Shown: positions 33,161 to 44,900 of the stretch, one piece after another | Layout: every line of letters begins with the position of its first letter | Numbering within the stretch: position 1 is the stretch's first letter | Assembly (NCBI GenBank): GCA_012064415.1 | Contig: SSNU01000148.1 | Location: 53,249-117,248 of the forward strand | From: Gyrodactylus bullatarudis | Lineage: Eukaryota > Platyhelminthes > Monogenea > Gyrodactylidea > Gyrodactylidae | DNA: 64,000 nt | Direction of reading: 5' to 3' | Made by a program: the position numbers and the translations under genes | Notes under the pieces: generated by a model | Seen by the model: only the letters and a program-made list of their open reading frames with translations | Told to the model about the DNA's origin: nothing | The model's database searches: none

Positions 33161-33891
33161 CCTCATTCATTCCATAATTAAATATCTGATCACAGGTTTT
33201 ACCCAAGCGAAATTTTTATGATTTACTGACAGGTAGTATATTGTATTTTTCATAAGCTATTCTGAAAAGAAGTGACAGTCTTAGTCATAACTAAAGCTCG
33301 AACTGATCTGTTTAAGGATTCTACCAACAAATGTTAGAGGTAGAAAAAATTATCCATCCCAAATTGACTACCATACAATAAACACAACCCTTTATGACAT
33401 TTTTAGTTGATGTGTTCAATAAACACTATTTACTGACAGGTTTTCCGTACAGAATAAATAAATACATGCAAATGAATAATTCCAGCATGAAGAGTGGTAC
33501 AGGTTTATAAATAAAATTTCCAGGAAAAACAAGAAATTGATCATAAAGTAAATTGGCAGTTTGTTTTTTAGCTTAGGAACACTTTGAGGGAGGTCACGGT
33601 CAATAATATTTTGTCAAATAGAGATAAATATCGATATAAATCCATCTAGCAGAGCCTTTGTATACGACTTTGCTATCGATCTGACAAAACTTTTACTCTA
33701 AATTCAAGACTGAAGTCAACACCGAATTTACTGACTGCATTCAAATGAGGGTGGTTAATTTTTAAAAGTATTAAAATGTTATTCCCTCTATTCTAAAACC
33801 GTTTAAAAATATTATTCTTCAAAGATTTACTTTTTAACATTAGAAATACAGATTTTGTATGAGGTGATCTAGAAAAGTTTGTATCTTTATT

Positions 33892-34360
33892 AGGGTAATA
33901 CAAAATTTTATTTTCCCCGAACAATGTTCTATGCCTTAATCAAAAATTGAGTTTCAACCTTGAAAAACACATTTTTGAAAGTCAAAATGAAAATTTTTCA
34001 TGTTCTGGTATACAAAAATCATTAAAATTGCCTAATTTTCTAGGAAATTCTTTCAACATGTGAAAAAAGACTCAATTTTTACAATAAGTCCTATTTTCAT
34101 TCAGAATAATGCAAAAACTATTCAAAAAGCTTGATTTTGTCCTTACTTGTAGTAAAATTCATTGAAAAAATCACGGCGCGTGTTCAAAAATTGGCATTTT
34201 CAATAGAGATTTTGTATATCAGAACAAACTCGAAAACGTATAGTTTTATAGCCTTTATCAATAAAGAAGAAAAAAGGGCGATCATGTAAATTAGAGTAGG
34301 TTAACTTTTTCTAGCCTTAATCTCATGTTAAAGATTGTATTGTACATTTTGTATTGCCCT
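33892..34360. repeat. TA-flanked MITE (mariner/Tc1-like ends)
   Basis: The ends GGGTAATACAAAAT and ATTTTGTATTGCCC are inverted repeats flanked by TA on both sides, as expected for Tc1/mariner-type insertions. A second copy in inverted orientation is at 45264-45683, with shared interior (CCCCGAACAATGTTC). About 470 bp, non-coding. Confidence 0.7.
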
Positions 34361-34372
34361 AATGTAAATTGA

Positions 34373-35209
34373 AGATGGGTTAGAAATTACAATCATCGAT
34401 GTGTGATAAAAAAATAGCTAGTTTAAAGTTTTAAATTCATTTTTATTTTTACAGAATCAAATATTTTTTGAATCAGCACGTTCAGGGTAGAAATAATAAG
34501 CACAGTGAAAATTTGAAAAGTTTTGGCATAAAAAAAAATTTCCTGTCTACTTATTAGCGACAACACATGAAGTTTTTAAAATTTTTGCATCAAGTCTTAG
34601 AAATCATCCAATTTCTGAGAATATCGCGGAGGTTGACAATCAGATATTATAACGATTAACGGCTTTAAATTGAAAAGCAATACTACTCACCTGATTCTGT
34701 AAGACCATCCTTGCCTATTTCACAATCATCTCTTGATATGAATGAACCAGATTCTGAAATAATTCCAAATACCTTGAACTTCTACTTGGGTTATGTTATG
34801 TCAGCCTCTTAAAAAGTTTAACTGCTAAATGAGAGGAAATGTATTCAAAAGAAATTCTTTTGCCTTGGTAATATAATAGTACAGTGGTCTCTTGTTGTAT
34901 ACATTTTCATACGTATACATATATTCTGTGAATGCTACTTTTCTGTGATTGGTTGAGAAATGTGATGAAGTTGAAAAAAAACTTCCCATTTTATCACACC
35001 ATAAATTAGAGGATTTTTTCTCTCTTTATTATGATGGTTGCATTTTCAAGCTTTTAACGTCAAAAAATAAACCAAAATATTCTTCTTCCCTCCATCTTTG
35101 TATTTCTATTGCATTGAAATTGGATTGTTTTTAGCTCAAAAGGTAAGAAATTTGTTAATTTAAGGGTACTTATTTATTGAAATATGGTTGAAATTTGAAG
35201 AAATATTCA
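34373..35209. other. Intergenic DNA
   Basis: AT-rich. The 61-codon ORF at 34949-35134 has no recognisable domain. Nothing is supported. Confidence 0.35.
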
Positions 35210-35545
35210 GAATAAAGCTTGTTGAGGTGAAGATGAGAATTTATGATTTTCTAGAAAAACCTCCAATCTGACAAAAATTTGACCAATTAGATTTCCCACT
35301 TTTTCAAAATTTCTCAAAATTTTAATCTATTTCGAAGATTTTGGATAAAAATTAGACAGAGAACGTTAAAATGTTCACAGTAATCCATTATTATTCTGGG
35401 AAATCGATTATAATGAAAGAAAAACTTCCAAATTTCAAAAGTGGAACTTTTTCTCGGTCAAATTAATATTTTTTTCAGAAATATTCTCTATTTTCATTTG
35501 AAAATTTCTAAGACTCGTGGGCTTCTTTCATCTTGGAATTCAAAA
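35210..35545. repeat. Foldback family FB-A fragment
   Basis: Begins with the family terminus variant GAAGATGAGAATTTATGATTT and contains the CCACTTTTTCAAAATTT block of the family. The right terminus is not recognisable. Confidence 0.55.
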
Positions 35546-35699
35546 AATGAATTGACTAGCTTTATTTTGATAGTCATTACTCCTTTGAAATAACAGTATC
35601 AAACAGACACAGGAAAATACTTAAATTTCTCGAGTTATTGTCCAAAGACTTAATAATAGGACTTGTAAAAAGGGTCAAAAGAATAGTCAGTGAAGAAGA

Positions 35700-37310
35700 A
35701 GTGCTCTTGATCCTGATTCTATTAATGATTATTTCATATCATGTTACTCTAAAAGATCATTTTTCCCCTTGTTCCCCTTCACTATTCTAAATTACCAATA
35801 TAGATTTATTAGTTATGATGAATTTATTGAAATTATCAATAGAATTAACCACCAAGATAGTGAAGATATTTACAATATTTCAATTAAAATTATCAAGAAC
35901 TGTTCCCCCAATTTTAAATATCTCCTATATTCTTTCTATTATTACAATATATTTATCAAACTTTCATTGCCAAAAGACTTATTATTAGTCAATATTGTAC
36001 CCATCCCTAAGAATAACTCTCCTAAAGCTGTTAATGACTTTCGTCCTATTTCATTAATGCCCAAACTTACATGTATTTTGGATTCGATAATTCTATTTTT
36101 ACTGAAAAAACATATTGATATCAGCCGTATTGATCCTACTCAACATGGTTTTATTAACTCTCGCTCTACTGAAACAAATCTTCTTGCTTTTTTTCCCACT
36201 TACAAGAATGTAAATCCCTAAATATTCTTAATATAGTTATATATATAGACTTGAAGAAAGCATTTGACTCAATTTCCTTTTCTTCGATCATGAATGTTCT
36301 CTCTGAATATGTTGACGATTTTAACCTTTTAAATGTCATATATTTATTCCTATCATCTAGATCTCAATTTGTTTCTATACATAATAAATCTTCCAGAGTT
36401 TGTGATATTACCTCTGGAGTCCCTCAAGGAAGCCAAATAGGTCCATTATTATTCAATCTTATTTTTTCCAAAATCCAATCCAACAATAATAATATCAGAC
36501 TATTCAAATTTGCTGATGACTTGAAAATATGTTTTTCTTTCCCCAATAATTCTCTAGATATTGATATTGTAGTAAACTTTATTTCAAAATTAGAACAAGA
36601 TCTATCTTTTTTCTCTCTAAAAATTAACTTTGACAAAAGTTTTTTTATCATTCCCTTTATTAGTCCGTCAAATCCTATCTTTAATGACTTTAATATTCAT
36701 ATTTTCAAAAGGAAATTCTTGGTTCGTGATCTTGGTCTTGAATATGATTATAACTTGCGTTTTGATAATTATATAAAATCGATTGCTAATGTTTTTGCTG
36801 CAAGGACCCTTCATATTCATAGAACTGCCAAATCAATCCAACTAAAAATTCTGCTCTTCAAAACGTATGCTAGACCTGCCATTGAATACTGCTCTGCAAT
36901 CTGGAGTCCTTCTGCCTTATCAATGTCTTTTATCCTTGAAACTATTCAGAAACGATTTATTCGCTTATGCAATCTCCCATCCAGTGGTTTCGGCAAAATA
37001 AGACTCCTCAGGCACCGTAGAAATTTTAGATGTATTAAACTTGCTAAAGACAATGTTCAAAGTTTATGGAATATTCAAATAAATCAAAGAGTCCTGAGAA
37101 ATAACAATGTTAAAATTAAAAGACCTTTAAACAATGCCTTAAAGTCCCTTTATTTTTTTGATAGACTTCCATCTTTATTTAACGAAATCTCTCGCAAAAA
37201 TATTGCATTTACTAAAAAAGATTTATACAACTACCTGGAAAACTTTTGATACATATATATATTTTTTTCTTTTTTGATACAATATGACAATAAATTTATT
37301 TATTTATTGA
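35700..37310 (+). mobile_element. Second LINE (jockey-like), 5'-truncated and frameshifted
   Basis: The reverse transcriptase is split by a frameshift near 36221-36251. The first part (35769-36221) has the VNIVPIPKN, DFRPISLMPKL and TQHGFINSRST motifs. The second (36251-37249) has DLKKAFDSI (A), SGVPQGSQIGPLLFN (B) and FKFADDLKICF (C), then a long C-terminal domain ending in LYNYLENF. No endonuclease domain remains. The 3' UTR is short and ends in a TTTATTTATTTATT tail, unlike the TTCTAAC plus A tails of the first LINE, so this is a different family. Confidence 0.9.
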
Positions 37311-37329
37311 ATGAGATTAATGAAATCTG

Positions 37330-37800
37330 AAGAAGACTGGAAGAAAACTGATACTCTGAAAGATTTGTTCAAAAATACATACAAAAAGCTTTAGAAGATG
37401 AAGCAACTCAACCAGTAGAGCAAGAACAAACTGAAGAAGCTACCCCTATCTACATGAAACTAAACTTTAAAGGGGATGGATTCACTCTATTCAGATTTAA
37501 AGTGAAAGACAAGCTGAAAGAATCGGAACAATCTAATCTCATTTATCGCTTCAATGCATCATGCGGAGCTAGATATTTAGCTCGAACTCAAAAAAGGTTA
37601 GCAGTTAGGATCAATGAACAAGAATAGTTCAGTAATTAAAAAACACATTGATAGATACGGGTGCGAAGCGAGCGAAGCAATTTCAAGATTGTATTTAAAA
37701 GTTCAAAAGCGACCAACTGACGGACCTCGAAATCAGAGAGAAGTTTTACATTATGAGGGAAGATCCAAATCTGTGTATTCAAAAGAACTACACACACAAT
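37330..37800 (+). pseudogene. Penelope-like element GIY-YIG endonuclease remnant
   Basis: Frame 1 (to the stop near 37626) reads FRFKVKDKLKE then LIYRFNASCGARYLARTQKR and LAVRINEQ. This resembles the CxC-containing GIY-YIG nuclease of Penelope-like elements (Y-x-CGxxYxGRTxRxLxxRxxEH). An overlapping frame (37614-37922) continues with SSVIKKHIDRYGCEASEAIS, matching the region that follows in those proteins. A frameshift therefore separates the two. The first Cys of the CxC pair is replaced and the catalytic Gly in the YIG-type motif is Ala. Decayed copy. Confidence 0.65.
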
Positions 37801-37922
37801 TTAGAACTACCCAATTGATTTTTAATTTTTCTTTTCTGTCTGAAAAGTTTTTTGGTTTTTCATCAATTGGAATTACTCGAGAGAAGATTTTACAATTTTC
37901 ATTCATAAACATTTCATCATAA

Positions 37923-40014
37923 CAATTTTTATAAAATATTGAACCAGGAATTGAGACTGACGAGACCTGGCGAAATTTACATATCTCTATAAAATATAAT
38001 TCTTTTTTTTAAATTTTGATTGATGAATATTTCCAGTTATCCGGACGTATATGAAAATGTGCGTTTATTTTTATCTAGAAATTATCCTTCTCAAGGCAGA
38101 CTTTCTAACATATTCATTAGGCATCTTCTCTCTCAGTGGAGTAGGAATATATATTGATCCGAAGGAAAGATGAGATCAAAAGAGTTTGAAAACTTTCTGA
38201 TTAATTACTAATATAGAGTGATGTAATAATAATTTTTTCACAACTGTGATTAAGCATAGAGAAATGTGCATAAATGGAATATACCTTCATCAAAGGGTGA
38301 AACGACAAATGTCACACAACATGGATTAGATTGGTCTTTTGCTATATCTTTTTTAATCTGGTATTTTTCTGTACATGTTCTTTTTATTTTGAAAGGGGTT
38401 ATGCTTTTTCTTCTGCATTGCACAGAAAGGGAAAGGAAACCAAAAAGAAATTATGGTACGTGAAAAGGGCTAATTAAACCACAATTCTTTTTACATTTTC
38501 ACCAACACCAAAATAGGAGAATCCTAACAATGGTAAAAAACAAAAGAGAGGATGAAACAAATTACACAATCATTAGTTTCCTATGTTTTGCTTGCCAGTC
38601 AACTGCATTTCTTTTTTCCCTTGGGTTAAGAGTAACTAGGGAAAGGGAGAATGCGTTTATCGAATAATTTTAACTATCACAATCATTGATTGATCGGTTC
38701 TTGTATTTTTTCAAATTATTTTTTCTCGTGTAAGCCACGAGCCAGATAATTAGAGGTGACAGTTTTCTTCAACCGACCAACCAACCTCTTAATCCTCCTA
38801 AAATTGGTAACGATTTTGTTTTAATAATCGCTATTATTCAATTATTTTTTTAGAATTAAAATTTTATTATTAAATTGTACAATACTTTATTAGCCTTTAA
38901 CTTAAGCTGTTCAAATTTCTGTAACATTCTCGCTACAATAAGCCATTGTTTTCATCATGAAAAATTTAATTAACATTTAGTTTATCCACGAATCATATTA
39001 ATTAAGATAAGAATAATTATTAAATTAATCAAATTACAGTTTATCTATTTATATACCCCAAAATACAAAAGATATTGAGTTGAAACTGTTTATTAGTTAT
39101 TTTGAAAACAAAATATCTCTCAAATATAACTCAAAAATTTTATTCTCATCAAGAAAACATTTAGAATGAATCAAAGCATTAATTAATTCCATCAAATCAT
39201 AAATTATTATATGATATATGTTGATCAAATTCTGATAAATCCTGAATTTATTGTTTTACATCGATTCTTCAAAAAGCCTTATCATTGGCTCAAACATAAA
39301 TAATCATTTAGAGAAATTTAAACAGTTCTTATTAAGCCGTGATGGATCCGAAGCATTTTCATAACTCATGAATCATAAGGCAGATTATACAGCGTAGCAT
39401 TACTTAAATATTATTTCAATCTTGAAGCTCTGAAGAGCTGAATAAAATTCCGAATTCTGAGGAAAATCATGTTCTGGTTCATTGAAATATATTCATAGTA
39501 AATTTAATCCCGTAATTTCATTGTGATTCAACACTAGGAGATTCTACTCCTGACAACACTGCTTCCGTGTAAAAATTTTAAATATTACGCGAATAGAAAC
39601 AACAGCAAGAATTAATTAAAACATCTTAAACACGAGCAAAGATTCAAAATTATGGATGTATAAAATTAGCTTACCAATAAAATAAATAAATTTGAATTTT
39701 GTAAATGAAAAAAACAATATTCGAAAATTGAAAACGTTTTTAATTTCTTTTTGAAAATACAGTATTTTTCAAATATTATTCAGATTTAATAAGACATTAA
39801 CTTTGCATTTTTAATTTCATCTCTCACAAAAAAGAAATTATGACAAAAATTTTATGGCGCGGAATTTAAATCTCAAAAGGGGCCAATCTGTTAATAAGCT
39901 GCTACGACAAAAATAATTAGCATATTCATGATCCTCATGAAATTCTGATCTAAAAAATATAGTTTGCTAATATCGATTTTCGGAAGGGGTTAGCCTAATG
40001 TACAGCTAATCTGG
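37923..40014. other. Intergenic, no recognisable gene
   Basis: AT-rich with scattered short ORFs, none with recognisable motifs or splice-supported continuation. Confidence 0.35.
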
Positions 40015-40235
40015 ATGAATTTGGGAATTCATGATTTTTACAAAAATCTCATTTTTTCATCAAGGTATCGAAATTTTTGAAAGATTTTTTGGTAACTGAT
40101 TCAAAATCTACACTTTTACTGGTTTGAGACATGAAATTTTTGAATATTTTCGCAAAATTCGATTTCATGATGAAAAATATATTTTTTGTAAAATTTCCAA
40201 CTCTTGTCCGAATTATTATTTTTTCTTATGGGGTT
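40015..40235. repeat. FB-A fragment
   Basis: Contains ATGATTTTTACAAAAATCTC and a CATCAAGGTATCGAAATTT block that match the arm of the complete element at 60661-61372. It is truncated and diverged. Confidence 0.5.
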
Positions 40236-40382
40236 TTAAATACAAATGGGATGAAAAATAACCCGAGATTTCGTACTAGGGTTAAATAATGGTTTGATAT
40301 GGCTTTTGCAAACACGACTCTCATGGACTTGCATCCAGAATTTACTATGGTCCCTTGAGCAGTAATCGAAAAAATAGTGGTT

Positions 40383-40614
40383 CTATTCAAAAAAGACTGG
40401 TGAATGTAAATTTTGATGCCAAGCTAATTTTAATTTATAAATCTGGGATTTCTTGATTTTTACCCGGGTGATCTTAATAAAAGTGAATAGTGCAGTAAAA
40501 CCACACTCGAGATCCAGATGGAAACATTGAAATCTAAATTTTATTGGCAATTCTACTCCTAGTTTTTCTTCTAAATCCTGTTCATAAATGATATCTAAAA
40601 CCATCAAATAAAGT
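40383..40614 (-). CDS. Tentative extra 3' exon of ORC3
   Basis: An open frame preceded on the minus strand by a usable acceptor (AATCAAAG). Its phase fits a GTAAGC donor located 2 nt before the apparent ORC3 stop at 41987. The peptide includes FTFIKITRVKIKKS and LKLAW, faintly reminiscent of the conserved ORC3 C-terminus (GFIKPTK then RLTW in the human protein). Similarity is weak and the intervening 1.4 kb is mostly MITE sequence, so this may be chance. Confidence 0.25.
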
Positions 40615-41200
40615 CTTTGATTTAGTTTGTAAATAAAGCCTATTTCCGAGACAGCAAAGAGATTAATGAAGTTAATGCAAACTCATTAATTTATCTAAGC
40701 AAATAAGAAATTCATAGTAACGGCTGTATTATTTATCGTATTTTATACTTTGCAGCAAAGAAACGATAAGAAAATTAGTGCATGTTTAATAAGGAGAAAT
40801 GTAAAAGGTTTCCTAATCGAAGCTCGACAATTTCAAGAACAAAACAATTTCATACAAGGGTAGAAAATATCTATTTTACTTATTCTATATTTCATATCTG
40901 GAATTATCAGACACCAATATTCCATGTTACTCTGTTGATAACATCTTTGCGTTCTTTGCTCATCTTAATAAGGCCTATATGATTCAAAGTGGCCAGCGCA
41001 TTGAAGAACCTCATTCTGGAAAAAAACAATTGATTATTATTGATTTGAGCTGTCTTTTAAAATGTAAATGAAATAAATTTTTTGATTTTGAATCAAAAAT
41101 CATAGCAAAGGTGTAGATTCATTACTTGGTCAGATGATCAAACTTGAGATTTGAGTAGTGTAAGTCTCTAGAAAAATTCCCAAAGCGAATTTCTACTTAA

Positions 41201-41569
41201 CCCTTTCAGGTCCGAGTCTATTTAATGACTTCAAACATAGAATAAAAATACATATTCGGAATCAGAATGAATTATAGATGAATAATAAAACCTTAAATCA
41301 TCTGAAAACCTTTTGATAAAAAATTCTTTTTGGACACTTTTCAATACATTTTTCCTATCTACTTTCAAGCGATCACACAAGTACAAGTAATTGTATGATT
41401 TTTTTAATAAATAAGGTGAATTTAGTCTATCCCAATGAAATACCTTATGGTTCAACTTTTTTCGGGAAGATTGATAATGGTGTGTATCTTTCAATTCATA
41501 GGATTTTTATTGCTACAAAAATTTAGGTTTGATATTTTAGCCCACATATGGGCCATGGACCTGAAAGGG
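41201..41569. repeat. piggyBac-type MITE with TTAA flanks
   Basis: A perfect 13-bp terminal inverted repeat (CCCTTTCAGGTCC at 41201-41213, complement at 41557-41569) is flanked on both sides by TTAA (41197-41200 and 41570-41573). CCC ends plus a TTAA target site are diagnostic of the piggyBac superfamily. The 87-codon minus-strand ORF inside shows no DDD transposase signature that I recognise. Confidence 0.88.
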
Positions 41570-41684
41570 TTAAATGAAAAATGGGTCTTATAAATTAAAG
41601 AAGAATAGATGATAACAAAACTGATTTATATAAATTACAAAACATATGCGTAGCTGAACTTAGTAAATTTAAGCTCAAAGTTTT

Positions 41685-41975
41685 ATCGGTTTTTAGAGGT
41701 TGAGAAAAATTCGAAAAGAAAACTTTTTAATTTATTTAAATTTCTTCGTCTCATTTTAAACTAAAATTTGGACATCAATTGGCTCTAATTCCCTGGAATT
41801 GATAAAATTTTTGAGTTTAAAAGTGGAAATATATTGCGATTTTGTGATTCAATTTTTCAGAAATATTTTCTATTTCTAAAACTCATGGGTTCAATTTTTC
41901 ATGACTAACAAGATAAAACTATTGTAATTTTTTTAAATTAGTAATTAATTCTCATCTTCATGTCAACTAGGTTTA
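41685..41975. repeat. FB-A2 fragment abutting the ORC3 3' end
   Basis: Ends in CTCATCTTCATGTCAACTAGG, the family terminus, 11 bp from the apparent ORC3 stop codon. The left arm is lost or diverged. Confidence 0.6.
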
Positions 41976-41986
41976 GATTGTAAGGC

Positions 41987-44900
41987 TTACATAACGATGG
42001 GCTTTATTTTTGAATCTATTGTAGCTTCTCTGGTATCATCATCGTCTTCATCTTCAGTCTGGTTATCAGAAATTTTTTCCTTGTTTTCTTCATACTCTAT
42101 TTGACTCATTTTTCCATTTTCATTGTCGACCATGGCGTTGAATGCATAGAGCCAATCATTGAGATTTACATAGGTCCCAGTGAACTCTGTGTGGAGTTTG
42201 TACATGATTGAAAAGTCCGAATTCTTTTTGGTATAGAAATAAAAGTTAATGCAATAGGTAAAATCATTATTACCGTAACCATTCATATCCCATTGTTCTA
42301 CTAGTGGAATGCAAAAATTTCTCAAGCGATATTTTGAACTGAAAGATACTTAAAATATCATTTTCACCTCTCATAAGAAAAGAAATTTATTAAGCTACAA
42401 AAATATGTATAACTCATAAAAATACAGCTTCTCACTTATGATAATCAAAGTTACTTTAAAAAGGGGGATGTAATCAAGTTTTTTTAAAATAAGTTTTGAG
42501 ATATGAAGGGTTAATTTGAATAATTATCAATACTGCCTCGTGAGACGTGTAATATTTCTATGCTTTTGATTTTATAGAGATTGTAAATTATAAAGTGAAA
42601 CCTACTTCCTTATGTTTCCAGTTAAAATGATGAAGAAATCTTCTCAGTACAAGAGAAGAAAGAGTTTAATTTACTAGAAAGGCACAATAATGTTCCCCTG
42701 CCAAAAGTGTGAATAAATCCCAAACATTTCTGGTGTCTTAAAAGAACGTTTAAATATATAATAGGCTAAGAAAAGATTTTTAACTTTTCAAGTTTCTGCT
42801 TTCATTTGATAGAAAATATGAAAAATTTCTTCTGAACCTAATGTTTTAAATTTTCGAATTTGCGCCAGTAAGTTTTAATGAATTTTATTATGAGAAATGG
42901 TAAATTTAGAATTATTGGACACACTAGGATCTTTTTTAAACAAGATTTTCACATCAAACTAATATTCTGAATCTGGTCAATTTGGGGAAAATGGTATTTA
43001 TATGTGTACAATGTCATAAATTTCACACTACAATGAATGGATTAAATTCAGTTTATGATCTATACATGTAAACCATCAAAACTATCCAATTAGAGTAGAG
43101 TATTGGATGCTTGCAGATTCAAGATGAATGATACCCAGCCATCATTTTCCCAATATTTTAGACTTTAATAGTGTACATTTGTAAACAAAATCTTCCGAAA
43201 TGAATTTGGATATCTTATTTATATGATAAAGTGGTTTATATTTATGGAATAGATTATTACAGGACGATGACAGATGGCTGAATAAATGGACAAAACAATC
43301 ATTTCTATAGTGTGGAATAAGAGATCACAAAACGGCCTATATATCGATAAATTATTGAACATAGGATATTACTTCGAGCTATATTCAAATTTTTGGAAAA
43401 GATTATTTTCTGGATAGTGAGATAATATAATAGAGCCTAAATTTCGTTTTTAAGCATTCAACAGTAATAAACGAATTGACTACTAACAAGTAAGTGGTTT
43501 TTTTGTTCATTATTAATCGATCATACTTTTATTTCATAAATAATTGAATAATTCATACAAAAACATAGCAGGAACTTTGATGGGAAAAATATTGACGAAA
43601 TGGAAATTACGAATGCCAAATGTTCACATCAAACATTGGGTTGAGACATCATGTTCCATGTACCATTAGAAACCTCTCAAGCAACAGGATTAGATTCTGA
43701 ACCAAGTTAAAAATCGGAATTTAAAAATACAGTTGTCCCCCAGCTTTGGCATAGGGAAAAGGACACACCCTACTTCTCCAAGAAAAAATTTATTTTTTCC
43801 TTCTGTCTACATACTTTGTAGTAGGTCTATTAGTTTATTTAAACATATTTTTTCCGAAAAACACTGAAACTTTGAGATTTTCATATCATTTTAATTCTGA
43901 TCAGTTTGATATCGAGTTTTGGTATCAAATTGGTGTAAACTTCACTAGAAAAGCTTTTCATAATTTTCAATTTAATGTTGAATGTACGTCGTACGATTTT
44001 TTAATCAAAAAAGATAATTACAGGATAAACGAATAGCTAATTATAATTAGAGACCATAATCTAGTACTCATGTTCTTTACATTGTATCATGTACAACTCA
44101 CATTGTATGACTAATATAGAAAATGGATAATGATTTCTTCCTGATTAATCCTATTTTAATTTCTTCATCCTTCAACTAAAACAAATTTGAGGACCACTCA
44201 CTTAAGTTGGCCACAACTTTCTTATAAATAAAGATAAAAACATTTTGCTAATTTATTAAGGCAAATAATGAGGTGAAAAAGAATCCATCAATTAAGCGAA
44301 AGCGGATAAGACACAGTAGCCAGTTACTGTGTTATAATTTCTTGGGAAAATGTGACAAACCAAGAGTTTACCATGTACACTAAACTTCCTTAAAAATGTA
44401 TCAGAGTTAAACCGGTCGATAAGGACTATTTTTGCTTGATTACTTATGAGTAGGAGTATGAAATTTGTATTTTTTTTAGAAACTAGGTGACATTTTGTTT
44501 GGCCATAAATTAGTTATTTTTCATCATTTTGAGCCGAAATTTCAACTTTGGCTGATTCTTTTTATCCCGTCATGCCAATTTTTATTCTATTTGCTTCTGA
44601 GAAAACAAATTTAATTTATTTTTGTTTAATCATCATGAAATTAACATGATTCGATACAGAAAAAAAAGTTATCTGGTTTCCTCAAATTTCAGGGTAAAAT
44701 ATTATTTCATCTGAGATGAATGAAGGTTCCAAGACGAGACCGTTTTTGTAAAAAGTTTTAGATTTAAGTTAGCTTTTTAATTTTTACATTCATGACTCCT
44801 GTTGTATGACGTCATCCATATGAGGTCTTTTAGCAAAAAAACTACTAGATGCCCCCCTTTTTCGGAAATCACACATCATGAGAAGGAAAATTTGGCAAAT

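Noticed and set aside
32306..33221. Two identical divergent ORFs (MADLSNFAKF peptide)
   Set aside because: They lie in the two arms of one long inverted repeat, so identity is not evidence of coding. Neither has a recognisable domain.
41231..41494. 87-codon ORF inside the piggyBac-type MITE as a transposase
   Set aside because: I cannot identify the DDD catalytic residues or any piggyBac motif. The element is too short to be autonomous.
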